A stretch of 47,989 nucleotides of DNA, taken from assembly GCA_047623555.1 (NCBI GenBank), contig JBLHMP010000023.1:1-47989 (forward strand), in the 5' to 3' direction. Both the position numbers and the translations under genes were made by a program. Under the pieces are notes generated by a model, which was given only the letters and a program-made list of their open reading frames with translations, was not told the origin of the DNA and ran no database searches. Source of the stretch: NORP181 sp047623555. Lineage in GTDB: Bacteria; Pseudomonadota; Alphaproteobacteria; Rhodobacterales; Rhodobacteraceae. Of the stretch, positions 25,188-33,819 are shown in pieces (the first letter of the stretch is position 1; each line of letters starts with the position of its first letter).

Positions 25188-26159
25188 ATGATGTTTAACA
25201 GAGTAAAGTTTACAGTTATCGGGGCCGCGCTCGCGACGCTAATGGCGCCGGCAGCTATGGCAGAAGAGTTCATCACCATCGGAACAGGCGGCGTGACCGG
25301 TGTTTATTATCCAACAGGTGGTGCGATTTGCCGGTTGGTTAACAAGGGCCGCAAAGAACATGGCATCCGCTGCTCGGTTGAGAGCACCGGTGGATCGGTC
25401 TACAACATCAACACCATCCGCGAAGGCGAGCTGGAATTTGGTGTGGCACAGTCCGATTGGCAGCATCACGCCTATCACGGCACATCAAAATTCGAGGCGG
25501 CTGGCCCGTTCGAAGACCTGCGCGCGGTGTTTTCGGTACACCCCGAGCCGTTCACCGTTGTTGCGCGTGCAGATTCCGGCATCACCACGTTTGATGACCT
25601 GAAAGGCAAACGCGTCAATATCGGCAACCCCGGGTCCGGTCAGCGCGGCACAATGGAAGTTCTGTTGGCGGCCAAAGGCTGGACAACCGACGATCTGGCG
25701 CTCGCAACTGAATTGAAAGCATCCGAGCAGTCCGCCGCTCTGTGTGACAACCAGATTGACGCGATGATCTATACCGTTGGCCACCCGTCCGGTTCCATTC
25801 AGGAAGCAACAACAGCCTGCGAAAGCGTTCTGGTCACCGTTGACGGCCCCGCCGTTGAAAAACTGATCAACGACAATGCCTATTACCGCTCGGCAACCGT
25901 TCCTGGTGGCATGTATCGCGGTAATGACGCCGATGTATCAACCTTTGGTGTTGGCGCAACGTTTGTAACGTCGGCCACTGTGTCGGATGACGCGGTTTAT
26001 GCGGTTGTGTCTTCGGTCTTTGAAAACTTTGATGATTTCAAAAAACTGCACCCTGCGTTTGCACATCTTAAGCCAGAAGAAATGATCTCGGCTGGTTTGT
26101 CGGCGCCTTTGCACCCTGGCGCTGCGAAGTACTACAAAGAACAAGGCTGGATCGAATAA
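25188..26159 (+). CDS. TAXI-family TRAP transporter substrate-binding protein
   Basis: A 323-residue periplasmic binding protein. Residues 1-25 form a signal peptide ending AMA. The TAXI hallmarks are clear: ITIGTGGVTGVYYPTGGAIC at the start of the mature domain, VESTGGSVYNINTIREGELE, FGVAQSD and the NIGNPGSGQRGTMEVLL hinge block. TAXI proteins deliver ligands such as 2-oxoglutarate or glutamate in the few known cases to a fused TRAP permease. The start is ATG 25188 or 25191, after GGGAGA. It is separated from its permease gene by a hairpin. Confidence 0.95.
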   Translation: MMFNRVKFTVIGAALATLMAPAAMAEEFITIGTGGVTGVYYPTGGAICRLVNKGRKEHGIRCSVESTGGSVYNINTIREGELEFGVAQSDWQHHAYHGTSKFEAAGPFEDLRAVFSVHPEPFTVVARADSGITTFDDLKGKRVNIGNPGSGQRGTMEVLLAAKGWTTDDLALATELKASEQSAALCDNQIDAMIYTVGHPSGSIQEATTACESVLVTVDGPAVEKLINDNAYYRSATVPGGMYRGNDADVSTFGVGATFVTSATVSDDAVYAVVSSVFENFDDFKKLHPAFAHLKPEEMISAGLSAPLHPGAAKYYKEQGWIE

Positions 26160-26183
26160 GTACCTATTTTTACTAGATAAACA

Positions 26184-26211
26184 GGACAGGGGCAAAATGT
26201 TGCCTCTGTCC
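26184..26211 (+). promoter_or_regulatory. Intercistronic hairpin between TRAP binding protein and permease genes
   Basis: GGACAGGGGCAA and TTGCCTCTGTCC form a 12-bp stem (one G-U wobble) around the loop AATG, 24 bases after the binding-protein stop. Such structures protect the upstream mRNA and lower permease output so the binding protein is in excess. No U-run follows, so read-through is expected. Confidence 0.6.
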
Positions 26212-26270
26212 AACACAAATTGGTAAACAGTCAAAAACCGCATCAAAGCGGGTGTTCAGGGAGAGTGTAG

Positions 26271-28880
26271 ATGTCTGATTTAGGTCCGGAAAACCGACCG
26301 TTAAGCGAGGAAGAGCTACAGGAACTTGTATCCTCATCTGACTCAGGGGCCAGAAGCCCAGCCGGGGCTGTTGGCCTGTTACTGGCCATTGTCGCCGTTT
26401 CCTGGGCTGTGTTTCAGGTGGTCTTGGCATCGCCGCTTGCGCCGTATATTTTGCCCGGCGATCTGATTAACAACTCGCGTCAAATCCATCTGGGATTTGC
26501 CATCTTCCTCGCGTTTCTGGCCTATCCGGCATTCAAATCCTCGCCGCGCAACTATGTTCCAATACAGGATTGGATTCTTGCGTTCTTTGGGACATTTACC
26601 GCGCTTTATGGCTATTTCTTTTACAACAAAATTGTTGATTCCGGTGGTCTTGCCGATAACACAGACAAGTGGTTTGCGCTGCTTGGTCTGATCCTGTTGT
26701 TTGAGGCCGCCCGCCGCGCGCTTGGCCCGGCAATGGCGATTATCGCTGTTATCTTTCTGTTTTACGTCTTCTTTGGCTCCTCTGAAATTATACCGGATGT
26801 GATCCGCTGGAAAGGCGCGTCGCTGAAAAAAGCCATGAGCCACATGTGGACCACCTCAGAGGGGGTGTTTGGCATTGCCCTGGGTGTGTCGACCAAATTC
26901 GTGTTCCTGTTTGTGCTGTTCGGCTCGCTTCTCGACAAGGCCGGGGCCGGGAACTATTTTATCAAAATGGCGTTTGGCGCGCTTGGCCACCTTAAGGGTG
27001 GACCGGCCAAAGCTGCTGTTATTGGCTCCGCCGCAACGGGCCTGATTTCTGGCAGCTCGATCGCCAATGTTGTGACCACCGGTACATTCACCATCCCGCT
27101 GATGAAACGGGTTGGGTTTTCGTCCGAAAAGGCGGGCGCGGTCGAAGTGGCCAGTTCGGTGAACGGTCAGATCATGCCACCGGTGATGGGGGCCGCGGCG
27201 TTTCTGATGGTGGAATATGTCGGCATTTCCTATGTCGAAGTCATCACCCACGCATTCCTGCCAGCCACCATTTCCTATATCGCGCTGGTCTATATTGTGC
27301 ATTTGGAAGCGGTCAAAAACAACATGCCAACCTTGGGCAACCGGGTTGTGTCGATGGGTAAAACCATCGGTGGCATGGCCGGGTTTTTTGCTGGGTTCGC
27401 ATTGCTGTGTTACGGCGTTCAATACCCGGTTGGCTGGGTTGTGGCGATGATGCCCGACAACGCGCCTTGGGCCTTGGCCGTGTTGGTGTTTATCGCCTAT
27501 TTGGCTCTGCTTAAGGTCGCATCGACAGTGGATGATCTTGAGGCCGACGATCCAAACGCCGAAACGGTTGAGCTGCCGGTTATCGCGGAAATCTACAAAG
27601 CTGGGCTGTATTACATCCTGCCGATCATCGTGTTGGTGTATTTCCTGATGATTGAACAAAAATCACCGGGTCTCTCGGCGTTCTGGGCAACCATGTTGTT
27701 GTTCGTCATCCTGCTAACGCAACGCCCGCTCAAGGCGATGTTCCGCGCTCAGGGTGAATTTGTTGGCAATCTGAAAGACGGGCTTGCCGATCTGGTTCAG
27801 GGTCTGATTGACGGATCGCGCAACATGATCGGTATCGGGCTGGCAACAGCAACCGCCGGTGTGATTGTCGGCACAGTAACGTTGACCGGTGTTGGTCAGG
27901 TGATGGCCGATCTGGTTGAATTCATGTCCGGCGGTAATCTGGTGGCGATGCTGGTCCTTGTTGGCATCTTGTCGCTGATCCTTGGCATGGGCCTGCCGAC
28001 CACGGCGAACTATATCGTTGTGTCCTCACTGATGGCCGGCGTTGTGGTTGAATTGGGCGCACAAAACGGGCTGATCGTGCCGCTGATCGCGGTGCATCTG
28101 TTTGTTTTCTACTTTGGCATCATGGCGGACGTAACGCCGCCTGTGGGGCTCGCCAGTTTTGCCGCCGCAGCGGTGTCGGGCGGCGACGCAATCCGCACCG
28201 GGTTCATCGCGTTCTTCTATAGCCTGCGCACTATTGCCCTGCCGTTTGTGTTCATCTTCAACACCGATTTGTTGCTGATTGATGTAACTGTGATGCAGGG
28301 GATATTGGTGTTCATCACCGCCTCGATTGCCATATTGGTGTTCACCGCAGGCACCATGGGTTGGTTCCTGACCAAAAGCCGGATCTATGAGAGCATCGGG
28401 CTTATTCTGGTGTCGTTCCTGCTGTTCCGGCCGGACTTCTTTATGGACCGCATTCAACCTCCGTTTGATATAATCGAACCAGCGGCGTTTGAGCAGGCTC
28501 TGGGCGATGCACAGGACGGGGTCAAGATGCGGTTGATCGTAACCGGGCCTGATTTTGACAGCGGCGAAACCAAAGAAGTGACCTTGGTTCTGCCGGTGTC
28601 TGGTGACGGAGATGGGGCGCAGCGGCTAGACACTTCGGGTCTGATCCTGATCGACGAAGATGGCGTCACCAAAATGGACGAACCTTCGTTCAGCTCGCCG
28701 TTTGCCGACAGCCTAAGCACATTCGACTTTTATGGGGACAACCCGGTTGAGCTGACATCGGTGCAGGCGCCTGCCAGCCAATTGCCAAAAGAGCTGATCT
28801 TTATTCCCGGACTTTTGCTGCTGGGATTGATCGCGTTGCTGCAAAAAGGCCGGATTAACAAGAAAGGAGAACCAGCATGA
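26271..28880 (+). CDS. TRAP transporter fused membrane subunit with DUF3394 domain
   Basis: An 869-residue fused DctQ-DctM type permease (the 4TM and 12TM parts in one chain), as usual for TAXI systems. The small-subunit part covers about residues 25-170; the large subunit (DctM/DUF1850-type) follows with IGSAATGLISGSSIANVVTT and GFSSEKAGAVEVASSVNGQI, and the second repeat LILGMGLPTTANYIVVSSLM and FYFGIMADVTPPVGLASFAA. The last 160 residues are a DUF3394-type extension (MRLIVTGPDFDSGETKEVTL) ending in a membrane segment. Sodium-gradient driven uptake is known for the family. The stop overlaps the next gene's ATG. Confidence 0.95.
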   Translation: MSDLGPENRPLSEEELQELVSSSDSGARSPAGAVGLLLAIVAVSWAVFQVVLASPLAPYILPGDLINNSRQIHLGFAIFLAFLAYPAFKSSPRNYVPIQDWILAFFGTFTALYGYFFYNKIVDSGGLADNTDKWFALLGLILLFEAARRALGPAMAIIAVIFLFYVFFGSSEIIPDVIRWKGASLKKAMSHMWTTSEGVFGIALGVSTKFVFLFVLFGSLLDKAGAGNYFIKMAFGALGHLKGGPAKAAVIGSAATGLISGSSIANVVTTGTFTIPLMKRVGFSSEKAGAVEVASSVNGQIMPPVMGAAAFLMVEYVGISYVEVITHAFLPATISYIALVYIVHLEAVKNNMPTLGNRVVSMGKTIGGMAGFFAGFALLCYGVQYPVGWVVAMMPDNAPWALAVLVFIAYLALLKVASTVDDLEADDPNAETVELPVIAEIYKAGLYYILPIIVLVYFLMIEQKSPGLSAFWATMLLFVILLTQRPLKAMFRAQGEFVGNLKDGLADLVQGLIDGSRNMIGIGLATATAGVIVGTVTLTGVGQVMADLVEFMSGGNLVAMLVLVGILSLILGMGLPTTANYIVVSSLMAGVVVELGAQNGLIVPLIAVHLFVFYFGIMADVTPPVGLASFAAAAVSGGDAIRTGFIAFFYSLRTIALPFVFIFNTDLLLIDVTVMQGILVFITASIAILVFTAGTMGWFLTKSRIYESIGLILVSFLLFRPDFFMDRIQPPFDIIEPAAFEQALGDAQDGVKMRLIVTGPDFDSGETKEVTLVLPVSGDGDGAQRLDTSGLILIDEDGVTKMDEPSFSSPFADSLSTFDFYGDNPVELTSVQAPASQLPKELIFIPGLLLLGLIALLQKGRINKKGEPA

Positions 28881-29308
28881 GCAATACAGTTTTATGCGCT
28901 GTTGATATCAGCAACAAAGGAAGCGACCAGAACGTGGTGAAACAGGCGGCGCGGATGGCCGCGCTGGATGGGGCACAGCTGGATGTCATTACTGTTTTGC
29001 CCGATTATGGCATGAGCGTCGTTGGCGGTTATTTCGACAAAAGCCACCTACGAGAGGCGACGATCAAAACCCAGGCCGCACTAAGCGAAATGGTCGAAAC
29101 GGTTCTGGGGGCCGAGGCCAACGCCAAGGTTCGGCATCTGGTTGCCACTGGCAACGCCTATGAGGAAATATTGCGCACAGCCAAAACCGACGGTGCTGCG
29201 CTGATCGTAATCGGTGCCCACAAACCGGATTTCAAGGATTTCCTGCTGGGTCCAAATGCTGCGCGGGTTGTTCGGCATTCGGCCTGTTCGGTGTATGTCG
29301 TTCGGTAA
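28877..29308 (+). CDS. Universal stress protein (UspA family)
   Basis: A 143-residue Usp-fold protein. It starts VLCAVDISNKGSDQNVVKQA and ends with the ATP-binding G-2x-G-9x-G-S/N pattern region VIGAHKPDFKDFLLGPNAAR, VVRHSACSVYVV. ATGA overlap with the TRAP permease gene indicates translational coupling. In TRAP TeaD-type systems an associated Usp regulates transport through ATP binding; a similar role is likely here by analogy. Confidence 0.93.
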   Translation: MSNTVLCAVDISNKGSDQNVVKQAARMAALDGAQLDVITVLPDYGMSVVGGYFDKSHLREATIKTQAALSEMVETVLGAEANAKVRHLVATGNAYEEILRTAKTDGAALIVIGAHKPDFKDFLLGPNAARVVRHSACSVYVVR

Positions 29309-29582
29309 AAAAATAATATCGCGGGTGGTCAAAGAACCGGCCATCCGCACACAACATCATGCAAAAAAGCGCGGCCGATTCCAGTTGCAAATAGCGGACC
29401 GGAACCCTCGCATATTTGCAAATTCAGAAATTCGGATTCGGGGGGTGAGCGCTTTTCCCTCGTTGGAAAATGCCGCTAATTCGTCGGCTTGTACCCTTGA
29501 TTTTCTGATTTTCAAATTCCAAATTCCAGTAGATATTTCAATTGAATCAACAACAAACCTTGCCCAATCTTGACGGACAGAA
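29309..29582. other. AT-rich non-coding stretch with a weak hairpin
   Basis: With the promoter of the next gene this makes a 326-bp gap. It contains an imperfect stem GCGGGTGGTC/GGCCATCCGC at 29321-29348 (8 of 10 pairs), just behind the Usp gene, which might end the TRAP transcript, though no U-tract follows. The rest is AT-rich and shows no gene. Confidence 0.4.
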
Positions 29583-29634
29583 TTTTAGTATAACTAAAAC
29601 TTGACAGATCCAAATTGCCGCCATAATTTTAGTA
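29583..29634 (+). promoter_or_regulatory. Promoter and operator of the XRE-cupin regulator, probably leaderless
   Basis: A perfect inverted repeat TTTTAGT-ATA-ACTAAAA is at 29583-29599. The 10-mer AATTTTAGTA occurs at 29581 and again at 29625, 44 bp apart, the second copy ending at the start codon. Between them is TTGACA (29601-29606) and, 15-17 bases on, CATAAT/ATAATT (29622-29628). A -10 box here places transcription start within about 2-8 bases of ATG 29635, with no ribosome site, so the mRNA is probably leaderless. The paired repeats around the promoter suggest autorepression. Confidence 0.55.
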
Positions 29635-30294
29635 ATGGTAAAAAAATCTACAACCTCAGACCAAAAAACTGAAATCGAACTTGGCGAGAAGCTAAGAAAA
29701 ATCCGCAAACAGGCGTCGCTCACGATGCAATATGTTGCGGATAATGCGGGCCTGTCGGTTGGGTTCATTTCTCAGGTTGAACGCGGGCTGACGGTGCCGT
29801 CGCTGTCCTCGCTTCGTTCAATTGCCGGGGTGCTGAGCACGCCAATTTCGCATTTTCTGGAACAGCCGAGCAGCGACACCGATACCACGCGCCAAAAGGA
29901 TCGGGTGAACTATAGCGTTGGTCAGGGCGCGCTATCGTATGAACGATTGTCCGCTGGATTTGCGGGCAGCACGCTGCGGTCGGTCATCGTACACGAACCG
30001 CCTGGCCACCGAAATGAACCGATCAGCCACGAAGGCGAAGAGCTGTTTTATATTTTGCAGGGCGAGATCACCGTCGAAGTCGAGGGCGAGCGTAAAGTCC
30101 TGCGGCGCGGCGATTCAATACATTTTGATTCACGCAAAACCCACGCCACGTGGAACCACACCGACACATCCTCCGCGATGTTGTGGTGCGGCACGATGGA
30201 TGTGTTTGGCGAAGACACCACCGATCCAATTCATAAAAACAATAACAAAACGGGCAAGAAAACGCGTTCCAAAAACAAGGGAGACACCACATGA
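29635..30294 (+). CDS. XRE-family regulator with C-terminal cupin domain
   Basis: A 219-residue regulator. Residues 15-70 are a helix-turn-helix of Cro/XRE type (LGEKLRKIRKQASLTMQYVA, LSVGFISQVERGLTVPSLSS). A cupin sensor domain covers about 120-190 (HRNEPISHEGEELFYILQGE, ITVEVEGERKVLRRGD, then KTHATWNH), the architecture of PuuR-like regulators that sense small metabolites. The Lys/Asn-rich tail (HKNNNKTGKKTRSKNKG) is unusual. It starts the hydantoinase operon and overlaps the ATG of the binding-protein gene by 4 bases, so it is translated with the genes it probably controls. Confidence 0.92.
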   Translation: MVKKSTTSDQKTEIELGEKLRKIRKQASLTMQYVADNAGLSVGFISQVERGLTVPSLSSLRSIAGVLSTPISHFLEQPSSDTDTTRQKDRVNYSVGQGALSYERLSAGFAGSTLRSVIVHEPPGHRNEPISHEGEELFYILQGEITVEVEGERKVLRRGDSIHFDSRKTHATWNHTDTSSAMLWCGTMDVFGEDTTDPIHKNNNKTGKKTRSKNKGDTT

Positions 30295-31877
30295 CGTTCT
30301 GGAAAACGACACTTGCTGCCAGCTTATTGGCGGCCACATCACTCGCAACGCCGGCCTTTGCGGGCGGCGTGCTACGATTGGACGAAGTCGCCGTGGGCGA
30401 GATTGACCCGGCGAAAGCATCCGATTTTGCCGACAGCATTTTGATGTACAACATTTACGACACGCTGGTGTTGCCCGTGCAGGGCGGCCCCGGACAGGCA
30501 CCGCATCTGGCCGAGAGCTGGACCAGTGATGGCAACAGTTTCACCTTCAAACTGCGGAGCGACGTCAAATTTCAAAGCGGCAATAGTCTGACCGCCGAAG
30601 ACGTGGTGTTCTCGGTTGAGCGGATGAAGGAACTGGGGGCCGGGCTCTCCTATCTTTTGGGTGTGGTCGAAACGGTCGAGGCCGTCGACAGCTCAACCGT
30701 AAAATTCACCCTGTCCTCGCCCTATGCGCCGTTTGTGGCATCGCTGGTGCGGTTGCCGATCATCGACAAACAGTTGGTGATGGTCAATCTGGGCGAAGGC
30801 GACGATGAAATGGGCGATTGGGGGCAGGTCTTTTTGTCCGGCAACAGCGCCGGAACCGGGGCCTATATCGTGACCTCGCATAACCCGCAGCAAGAAACCG
30901 TAATGGCCAAGAACGACGGCTATTTCCTGGATATCGCCGATGCGGCCCCTGACACGGTGCGCCTGCGGTACGGCCTTGAGGCCGCAACAGTGCGCGCGCT
31001 GATCGGGCGGGGCGAGCATGACATTTCCTCGCAATGGTTGCCGCCCGAAGTTATGGGTGCGCTGGCCAAAGAAGGCGCGCAGCTGTTCACCGAGAGCGGC
31101 ACAGGCGCGTTCTATTTCAAGATGAACACCACCAAGGCCCCGCTGGATGACGTCAATTGTCGTTTGGCTCTTAGTGCTGCGTTTGACTACGGCACCGCCA
31201 TCAAAATGATCGCGATCACCGATGATGTGTCATCAGGAAGCCCGGCCACCGGCGCCATTCCGGTGGGTATGTTTGGTGCCAATGATGCCAGCATGGTTCA
31301 GGCGCAGAATATGGATGCGGCCAAGGCCCATCTGGCTGACTGCAAATACGATCTGGCCGATATGGATATCGAAATCAGCTGGATCGCCGAAGTGCCGCTT
31401 GAAGAGCGTCTGGCCCTGTTGATGCAGTCAAACCTGACACAGTTGGGGGTAAAATCCCACATCCGCAAACTGCCTTGGGCGCTGTTTACCGAAGCTGTCG
31501 CCAAGCCGGAAAACACGCCGCATATTAGCCAGCTGTTTGTGAACGCGGTGACAGGCGATCCTGATACGCTGCTCTATGGCATGTATCATTCGTCGGTTCC
31601 GGGCACCTGGCAGTCGCCGGAATACCTGAATGACGCCAAGGTCGATGAATACCTTGATGCGGGTCGCGCGGCGGCAAGCCCCGAAGAGCGTCAGGCGGCC
31701 TATGCCTCACTAAATTCGCGCTTGATTGAGATCGCACCAACGATCTATGCCTTTGATCGCCAATCGGTATATGCGGCCAGTGACCGGGTAAAAGCCCCTG
31801 CATTGACTGATCCGGCCCAGGGATTTGGACTGGATGGCATGGGCTTTAGCTTTCGTCTGATGGAAGTGGCCGACTAA
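30291..31877 (+). CDS. ABC transporter substrate-binding protein, family 5 (peptide type)
   Basis: A 528-residue periplasmic SBP_bac_5 (DppA/OppA-like) protein. The signal peptide ends PAFA at about residue 24. The domain I signature (LAESWTSDGNSFTFKLRSDV, KFQSGNSLTAEDVVFSVERM) is clear, with VRLRYGLEAATVRALIGRGE and FNTKAPLDDVNCRLALS-like lobes. It takes up a peptide, opine or similar solute with four downstream membrane and ATPase partners. The substrate is unknown; the neighbouring hydantoinase genes suggest a cyclic amide or N-carbamoyl/pyroglutamyl-type compound. Confidence 0.93.
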   Translation: MTFWKTTLAASLLAATSLATPAFAGGVLRLDEVAVGEIDPAKASDFADSILMYNIYDTLVLPVQGGPGQAPHLAESWTSDGNSFTFKLRSDVKFQSGNSLTAEDVVFSVERMKELGAGLSYLLGVVETVEAVDSSTVKFTLSSPYAPFVASLVRLPIIDKQLVMVNLGEGDDEMGDWGQVFLSGNSAGTGAYIVTSHNPQQETVMAKNDGYFLDIADAAPDTVRLRYGLEAATVRALIGRGEHDISSQWLPPEVMGALAKEGAQLFTESGTGAFYFKMNTTKAPLDDVNCRLALSAAFDYGTAIKMIAITDDVSSGSPATGAIPVGMFGANDASMVQAQNMDAAKAHLADCKYDLADMDIEISWIAEVPLEERLALLMQSNLTQLGVKSHIRKLPWALFTEAVAKPENTPHISQLFVNAVTGDPDTLLYGMYHSSVPGTWQSPEYLNDAKVDEYLDAGRAAASPEERQAAYASLNSRLIEIAPTIYAFDRQSVYAASDRVKAPALTDPAQGFGLDGMGFSFRLMEVAD

Positions 31878-31889
31878 CCAAACCTCCCT

Positions 31890-31919
31890 GATGTTGGGCC
31901 TTTTTTGGGGCCCGGCATC
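31890..31919 (+). promoter_or_regulatory. Intercistronic hairpin between binding protein and permease genes
   Basis: GATGTTGGGCC and GGCCCGGCATC form an 11-bp stem with two G-U pairs around the loop TTTTTTGG, 12 bases after the binding-protein stop. The position is that of the structures which stabilise the SBP mRNA and reduce expression of the permease genes. A similar hairpin separates the two TRAP genes. Confidence 0.55.
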
Positions 31920-31960
31920 GCCGCGTATCTTCGCGTTTTGCCACCCTCTGGAGCAGTTAC

Positions 31961-32989
31961 ATGTCCCCTGTCCTTCGCCTGCTCGCGCGGCGTCTTGGTA
32001 TCTCTTTGATTGTGCTTGTCGGCGTGTCGATGCTGATATTCGGCATCGCCCGGATCATCCCGGGTGACCCGGCGCGGATCGCTTTGGGGCCAAACGCCAC
32101 CGTCGAACAAGTTGATAAACTGCGTGAAGCGTTGCACCTGAACGATTCAATAGTCACCCAATACGGTTATTTCCTGTCCGATCTGTCACGCGGTGATCTG
32201 GGGGTTTCGCTGTATACCAACCGCCCGGTGACACAGGACATTGCACAGTTTTTGCCTGCAACGCTGGAACTTGTGTTTTTCGCCGGGGTGCTGATGGTGG
32301 GCATTGGCCTGCCGCTTGGCATCTGGTCGGCGCGGTTTCGCGGGCGCTGGCCTGATCACATCATCCGGCTGGTATCGTTGCTGGGCGTGTCCGCACCCAG
32401 TTTTGTCTGGGCAGTGATCCTGATGCTGTTGTTCGCGTTCTACCTGCCGATTTTTCCCATCGCCGGGCAGATTTCTGACAGCTATGACATCCATCGCGTT
32501 ACCGGGTTTTTGCTACTCGACACCCTGTTGGCAGGCAACTTTGCAGCCTTCTGGGACGCGCTTCGCCATATCATCCTGCCGGCCTTTGCATTGGCCCTAT
32601 CCGGCATCGGACAGGCGGCGCGCCTGGCCCGCGCCAATATGGTCGAAACCTATGACAAACCCTATATCGAGATGGCACAGGCCTATGGCTTTAAGGCCCG
32701 GCGCATCGCCAATAAATTTGCGTTCAAACCGTCGCTGATCCCGTCGCTAACCATCATCGGCCTTGATTTCGCAGCCATGCTCGGCAACGCGTTTCTGGTT
32801 GAATCGGTGTTCGCCTGGCCCGGGTTGTCCCGTTACGGCGTCGCGGTGATCCTGCGCAAAGATCTGAACGCCATCATCGGCACGGTGCTAATCATCTCGG
32901 CGACTTTCCTGATCGTGAACCTGATCGTTGACCTGATGATCGCATTCCTCAATCCGCGCATACGATACTCTGAGCGGGGCACATCATGA
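31961..32989 (+). CDS. Peptide-type ABC transporter permease (DppB-like)
   Basis: A 342-residue BPD-type inner-membrane permease with about six membrane segments; the first covers residues 9-28 (RRLGISLIVLVGVSMLIFGI). Conserved features are the IIPGDPARIALGPNAT block typical of DppB/OppB and the EAA loop (EMAQAYGFKARRIANKFAFK) that contacts the ATPase. ATGA overlap with the next permease gene. Works with the C, D and F proteins downstream. Confidence 0.94.
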   Translation: MSPVLRLLARRLGISLIVLVGVSMLIFGIARIIPGDPARIALGPNATVEQVDKLREALHLNDSIVTQYGYFLSDLSRGDLGVSLYTNRPVTQDIAQFLPATLELVFFAGVLMVGIGLPLGIWSARFRGRWPDHIIRLVSLLGVSAPSFVWAVILMLLFAFYLPIFPIAGQISDSYDIHRVTGFLLLDTLLAGNFAAFWDALRHIILPAFALALSGIGQAARLARANMVETYDKPYIEMAQAYGFKARRIANKFAFKPSLIPSLTIIGLDFAAMLGNAFLVESVFAWPGLSRYGVAVILRKDLNAIIGTVLIISATFLIVNLIVDLMIAFLNPRIRYSERGTS

Positions 32990-33819
32990 AACGCACCTTG
33001 GTCATCCTGCTGCGCAACCCGCTGTCATTGTTGGGCGTCATTCTGGTGTCTACGGTGGTGTTTTTGGCGTTTTTTGCCGATTTCATAGCACCGTTTCCCG
33101 ACCATCGCGGTGCCGTGGTCGATTTCGTTTACTTCAACAAACCCCCGACATGGCGCAACATATTTGGTAACGATCTGGTCGGGCGTGATCTGTTCACCCG
33201 GGTGATTTATGCCTACCGGGTTTCGCTGATCTTAGGTGTGGTTGTTCTCGCCATTGCCACACCGATTGGCACCATCGTTGGTCTGTTGGCGGGCTATATG
33301 GGCGGCAAGGTCGAATTTGTGCTGATGCGTCTGACCGATGTATTCCTGTCGATCCCGCCGCTGGTTTTGGCCATTGCGATGATGGGCGTGTTGGAACCGA
33401 CACTGATGAACGCCATGCTGGCGGTGACCGTCATGTGGTGGCCGTGGTACGCGCGGCTGGTCTACAACATTGCCCGTTCCGAGCGTGAAGAAGGCTATGT
33501 GCTGGCCGCCGAGGTCATCGGGGCCTCAACCGCCCACATTGCGTTTCGCGAAATTCTACCCAATTGCCTGCCCGCGATCATCACCAAAATGACGCTGGAT
33601 ATGGGCTTTGTAATCATCATCGCGTCGTCCCTGTCGTTCCTCGGGCTAGGCGTGCAGCCCCCGACGCCCGACCTTGGGTCCATGGTCGCCGAAGGCGCGC
33701 GGTATTTGCCTGACAGCTGGTGGCTAACGGTATTTCCGGGGCTGGCCATTCTGATCGCGGTGTTTGGTTTCAACCTGATCGGCGACGCCTTGCGCGAAAT
33801 ATTTGGAGCCGATCAATGA
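32986..33819 (+). CDS. Peptide-type ABC transporter permease (DppC-like)
   Basis: A 277-residue permease partner of the previous one. An N-terminal membrane segment with LRNPLSLLGVILVSTVV, the FGNDLVGRDLFTRVIYAYRV loop that marks DppC/OppC proteins, and the EAA motif region EVIGASTAHIAFREILPNCL. It ends SFLGLGVQPPTPDLGSMVAE and DSWWLTVFPGLAILIAVFGF, as usual. ATGA overlaps on both sides. Confidence 0.94.
   Translation: MKRTLVILLRNPLSLLGVILVSTVVFLAFFADFIAPFPDHRGAVVDFVYFNKPPTWRNIFGNDLVGRDLFTRVIYAYRVSLILGVVVLAIATPIGTIVGLLAGYMGGKVEFVLMRLTDVFLSIPPLVLAIAMMGVLEPTLMNAMLAVTVMWWPWYARLVYNIARSEREEGYVLAAEVIGASTAHIAFREILPNCLPAIITKMTLDMGFVIIIASSLSFLGLGVQPPTPDLGSMVAEGARYLPDSWWLTVFPGLAILIAVFGFNLIGDALREIFGADQ

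Noticed and set aside
26856..27659. Long minus-strand frames within the TRAP permease and within hyuA (36746-37489)
   Set aside because: They are His/Arg/Gln-rich antisense shadows of GC-rich genes with clear protein families on the plus strand.
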